Origin: a bacterium
Lineage (GTDB): Bacteria; Actinomycetota; Acidimicrobiia; Spongiisociales; ZC4RG35
Assembly: GCA_028824015.1 (NCBI GenBank)
Contig: JAPPFC010000044.1
Span: 1-64,000, forward strand
Length of the DNA stretch: 64,000 nt
Direction of reading: 5' to 3'
Numbering within the stretch: position 1 is the first letter of the stretch; the number at the start of each line of letters is the position of its first letter. Position numbers and translations under genes: made by a program. The notes beneath the pieces were generated by a model. It searched no databases, was not told the DNA's origin, and saw only the letters and a list, made by a program, of their open reading frames with translations. Of the stretch, positions 61,269 through 64,000 are shown piece after piece.

Positions 61269-63650
61269 ATGAACAATGAGGAGCTTCTTAGCGAAATCAG
61301 GGCGCTGAGGAAACGTCTGTCCCGGATGAGCGCCGCCAGCCTTCACATCAACGAGAGCCTCGACTTCGACACGGTCTTGCAAGGAGTTTTGGACAGTGCC
61401 CGGACGCTGACGGATGCGCGGCATGGAGTCCTCACTCTTCTGGGTGACGCGGGCGACGTCACAAACCACCTGTCCTCGGGCATGTCCCCCGACGAGAGCC
61501 GCCGTCTCTGGGATGTGCCGAACGGGCACAGATTCATCGACTATTTGGGCGAGGTCCAGAGTCCGATACGGGTGGCGGACCTGCAGGACTACCTCCGATC
61601 ACTCGGTTTGGGAGACATGCCACTGCCGGTGGAGGGGGGTTCCTTCCTGGCGGCGCCGATCACACATCGGGGTGAACACGTCGGTCACATCTTCCTGGCA
61701 AACCGGGAACGGGGCGAAGAGTTCACCGTAGAGGACGAAGAGGTTCTGGTGATGTTCGCCGCGCAGGCGGCCCTGGTCATCTCCAACTCCCACCGTCACA
61801 TGGAGGAGCAGAGAGCAAGAGCCGACCTGGAAGCCTTGGTGAACACATCGCCGATAGGCGTCGTGGTCCTGAACGCCAGGACCGGGCAGGTTGTCTCCAG
61901 GAATCAGGAAGCCAGAAGGATCGTAGGAGATCTGAGGTTGCAGGATGGTTCCGTGGATCATCTAATGGAGGTGGTGACCATCCGCCGGGCCGATGGGCGG
62001 GAAGTGTCCCTTCAAGAGATGCCGATGGCGCAGGTTTTGGCAAGCGGAGAGACGGTGCGCGCCGAGGAGATGGTCATTGAAGTCCCCGACGGCCGCAAGA
62101 TCACAACCCTGGTGAATGCCACACCCATCCGCTCCGAGCAGGGCGACGTGGTGTCGGTGGTGGTGACCATGCAGGACATTACGCCCGTGGAGGAACTGCA
62201 AAAACTGCGTGCTGAATTCCTGGGTATGGTCAGTCACGAGCTGAGGACCCCGCTCACCACCATCAAAGGATCGGCGGCCACGGTGCTGGGATCTTCCTCG
62301 CCGCTCGACATCGCCGAGACCCGCCAGTTCTTCAGGATCGTGGACGAGCAGGCCGACCACATGCGGGACTTGATCGCCAATCTGCTGGACGTGAGCAGGA
62401 TCGCCACGGGCAGCTTGTCCGTCCACCGGGAACCGGTGGACGTGGGAAGCCTTCTGGACCAGGCAAGGGCCGGCTTTCTCAGCGGTGGGGGCAGGAACCT
62501 GGTCAGCATCGACGTCAGCAGGGACCTGCCTCCTGTGATGGCCGACCGCCAGCGCCTCCTGCAGGTGATTGGCAACCTGCTCTCCAATGCAGCCAAATAC
62601 TCTCCCGACCGGTCCTCTGTCTTGATGAAGGCGTCGCTTGACGACCAGCACGTGGTTATCTCGGTCACCGACCAGGGTCGGGGGATCGCAGCCGAGCACC
62701 TGCCCTATTTGTTCCGGAAGTTCTCAAGGTTGCACGGCGCCAGCGCCGAGAGTAGGAGCGTCGGGGACGGACTGGGGCTGGCTATCTGCAAAGGAATAGT
62801 CGAGGCTCACGGCGGGCGCATCTGGGCAACCAGCACCGGACCGGGCATGGGAGCACGATTCACCTTCAGCCTTCCCGTTGTCGAGGAAGGCGCCAGTCCC
62901 ATGATGATGGACTCGAGCCGGTTCCTCCCGGGATCGGCGGGGTTGGCAGAGCAACGTCGGGTGCTGGTCGTAGATGACGATCTGCAGATCCTCAGGTATG
63001 TGAGAGACACCCTGTCCGAGGCGGGCTACGTCCCGATCATCACCGGAGATCCGAATGAAGTGGGTCACCTGATGAGGAGGAACAAACCACACCTCGTGCT
63101 GTTGGACTTCATGCTGCTGGACACCGACGGCGTGACCCTGATGAAGGACCTCCCCGAACTGGCCGAGGTTCCTGTGATATTCCTTTCGGGGTACGGGGAG
63201 GACGAGATAGTGGCGAGCGCGTTGGACGCGGGCGCGGCCGACTACGTGGTTAAGCCCTTCTCCCCCACGGAGTTGATCGTGAGGATCGGAGCAGCGCTCC
63301 GCCCGCCCAGGGCGCCCGGCGACTTCGGGCATCCCAAGCATTTCCGGGTCGGTGATCTCGCGATCAATTACCTCGAACGCACCGTGACCGTGGAAGGCCG
63401 GCCCGTGAAGTTGACCGCCACCGAATACAAGCTGTTGACCACCCTTTCCCTCAACGCCGACCGGGCCATGTCCCAGGACCAGCTACTCAAATCGATCTGG
63501 GGCGTCGAACAGGCCGGTGACCCGCGGGTGCTTCGGTCCTTTGTCAAGAACCTCCGGCGCAAACTGGGCGACGAGGCAACCAACCCCACCTACATTCTCA
63601 CCGAACGCGGATTCGGCTACCGCATCGCCAAACCCCAACCGGCCCACTGA
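61269..63650 (+). CDS. GAF-PAS histidine kinase fused to OmpR-type response regulator
   Basis: A 793-residue protein uniting a whole two-component system. In order: N-terminal coiled coil, GAF sensor (~25-175), PAS (~185-315), HisKA with MVSHELRTPLTTIKG (His ~325), HATPase with NLLSNAAKYSPD and DGLGLAICKGIVEAHGG, receiver with VVDDDLQILRYV and phospho-Asp in LVLLDFMLLD, then an OmpR/PhoB winged helix (LTATEYKLLTTL; GFGYRIA). There is no membrane segment, so sensing is cytosolic. The start has no Shine-Dalgarno and may be leaderless. A kinase that carries its own DNA-binding output is unusual; classical hybrids lack the winged helix. Confidence 0.93.
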   Translation: MNNEELLSEIRALRKRLSRMSAASLHINESLDFDTVLQGVLDSARTLTDARHGVLTLLGDAGDVTNHLSSGMSPDESRRLWDVPNGHRFIDYLGEVQSPIRVADLQDYLRSLGLGDMPLPVEGGSFLAAPITHRGEHVGHIFLANRERGEEFTVEDEEVLVMFAAQAALVISNSHRHMEEQRARADLEALVNTSPIGVVVLNARTGQVVSRNQEARRIVGDLRLQDGSVDHLMEVVTIRRADGREVSLQEMPMAQVLASGETVRAEEMVIEVPDGRKITTLVNATPIRSEQGDVVSVVVTMQDITPVEELQKLRAEFLGMVSHELRTPLTTIKGSAATVLGSSSPLDIAETRQFFRIVDEQADHMRDLIANLLDVSRIATGSLSVHREPVDVGSLLDQARAGFLSGGGRNLVSIDVSRDLPPVMADRQRLLQVIGNLLSNAAKYSPDRSSVLMKASLDDQHVVISVTDQGRGIAAEHLPYLFRKFSRLHGASAESRSVGDGLGLAICKGIVEAHGGRIWATSTGPGMGARFTFSLPVVEEGASPMMMDSSRFLPGSAGLAEQRRVLVVDDDLQILRYVRDTLSEAGYVPIITGDPNEVGHLMRRNKPHLVLLDFMLLDTDGVTLMKDLPELAEVPVIFLSGYGEDEIVASALDAGAADYVVKPFSPTELIVRIGAALRPPRAPGDFGHPKHFRVGDLAINYLERTVTVEGRPVKLTATEYKLLTTLSLNADRAMSQDQLLKSIWGVEQAGDPRVLRSFVKNLRRKLGDEATNPTYILTERGFGYRIAKPQPAH

Positions 63651-63705
63651 GGCCTCCAACTGTTTGGCGGCGGGACCACCGGAGCCCGTTGCCTGGACCC
63701 ATCGG

Positions 63706-64000
63706 CTAGTTGAGCACCACCTCTGGGATCAACTGGGGGCCGATCCTGGTGTAAACCGCCCACAGTCGCCCGGATGCATCGAGCACCCGGGTCGGTCTGC
63801 CTTCTTCGAGTTGTAGAGCATTGTCTGCAGACAGGCGCCTCCCGTGGCGGACCATCTCCAATGTCGGGGGATCGGCCGTCCAGGCGGGCAGGTCGGCCAG
63901 GCCCTCGGCGGGTGGCAGCATCCACCTCTCCCAGTTCTCAAGGTCATCGGGACCCGGAGCGGCGCCCGCCCGCTCTCCCACCGCAAGGCTTCCCACACGT
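63706..64000 (-). CDS. truB: tRNA pseudouridine synthase B, C-terminal part (truncated by window edge)
   Basis: The visible ~97 residues correspond to the TruB C-terminal domain: RVGSLAVGERAG at the edge, then MLPPAEGLADLPAWTADPPT, VRHGRRLSADNALQ and a closing small beta domain ending PEVVLN. TruB makes pseudouridine 55 in the T-loop of tRNA. The catalytic domain lies beyond position 64000. Similarity is to a variable region, so the call is probable rather than certain. Confidence 0.7.
   Translation of the reverse strand, partial: RVGSLAVGERAGAAPGPDDLENWERWMLPPAEGLADLPAWTADPPTLEMVRHGRRLSADNALQLEEGRPTRVLDASGRLWAVYTRIGPQLIPEVVLN

Noticed and set aside
1-64000. CRISPR arrays, insertion sequences, rRNA genes, secondary-metabolite clusters
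   Set aside because: No regularly spaced short repeats, transposase-like proteins, rRNA-like segments or PKS/NRPS modules were seen in the window.

Overview
This window is about 64 kb of high-GC bacterial chromosome. The organism is an actinobacterium. The main evidence is the complete Pup-proteasome locus (ARC/Mpa ATPase, Dop, Pup, PrcB, PrcA at 30.6-35.5 kb) with the m1A58 tRNA methyltransferase TrmI nearby. GTG/TTG starts, 4-bp ATGA/GTGA gene overlaps, and likely leaderless starts fit this. The mix of catabolic genes and a eukaryote-like sterol reductase suggests a deep-branching, possibly marine or host-associated lineage such as Acidimicrobiia, but the class is inference.

Layout. 0-9 kb: apt, a GcvT/DmdA-like folate enzyme, an ERG4/ERG24-type reductase, a truncated haemoglobin, a frameshifted 2-hydroxyacid dehydrogenase, a secreted SLH-metzincin-RCC1 protein and a hydantoinase-like amidohydrolase. 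9.2-13 kb: a cell-envelope stress module made of a response regulator, a PspC-fused histidine kinase, a divergent PspC/LiaF-like protein and a small membrane protein. 13-14.6 kb: an AhpD/CMD-family peroxidase-related gene whose reading frame is interrupted by a TGA at the catalytic CxxC cysteine and followed by a bacterial-type SECIS hairpin (a strong selenoprotein candidate), divergent from a nitroreductase. 14.7-17.4 kb: a secreted protein with 32 contiguous plant-type leucine-rich repeats. 17.5-29.2 kb: an ABC solute-binding lipoprotein, tRNA-Ile2 and tRNA-Pro, Nudix, der, ispH, an ABC exporter, a lipoate-ligase-like protein, an AroQ-hydrolase fusion, a lytic-transglycosylase-like membrane protein and a membrane molybdopterin protein. 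Two co-linear copies of a ~221-nt intergenic element, possibly an RNA gene, lie at 21.5 and 28.7 kb.

29.3-39.4 kb: a Zur-box-controlled zinc-binding lipoprotein, the proteasome locus, a ferredoxin, a hicBA toxin-antitoxin pair, and a tRNA T-loop modification operon (ubiquitin-like sulfur carrier, TtuA-type thiolase, TrmI) followed by small membrane proteins. 39.5-50.2 kb: a flavin monooxygenase, OsmC, a decayed endonuclease/phosphatase gene, tRNA-Leu(GAG), and divergent P5C dehydrogenase and proline racemase/hydroxyproline epimerase genes for proline or hydroxyproline catabolism. A Cache protein, a Gfo/Idh/MocA oxidoreductase, a NicX-like metalloenzyme with an amidohydrolase, and an HTH regulator follow. 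50.3-57.6 kb: housekeeping uvrB, coaE, rpsA, polA.

57.6-61.1 kb: a small integrated island. It starts at tRNA-Leu(CAA) and ends at a 32-nt perfect copy of that tRNA's 3' end. It carries a Fic AMP-transferase behind a palindromic operator, a nucleotidyltransferase-like protein and a small overlapping gene pair, with no visible integrase. 61.3-64 kb: a one-polypeptide two-component system (GAF-PAS-kinase-receiver-winged helix) and the C-terminal end of truB.
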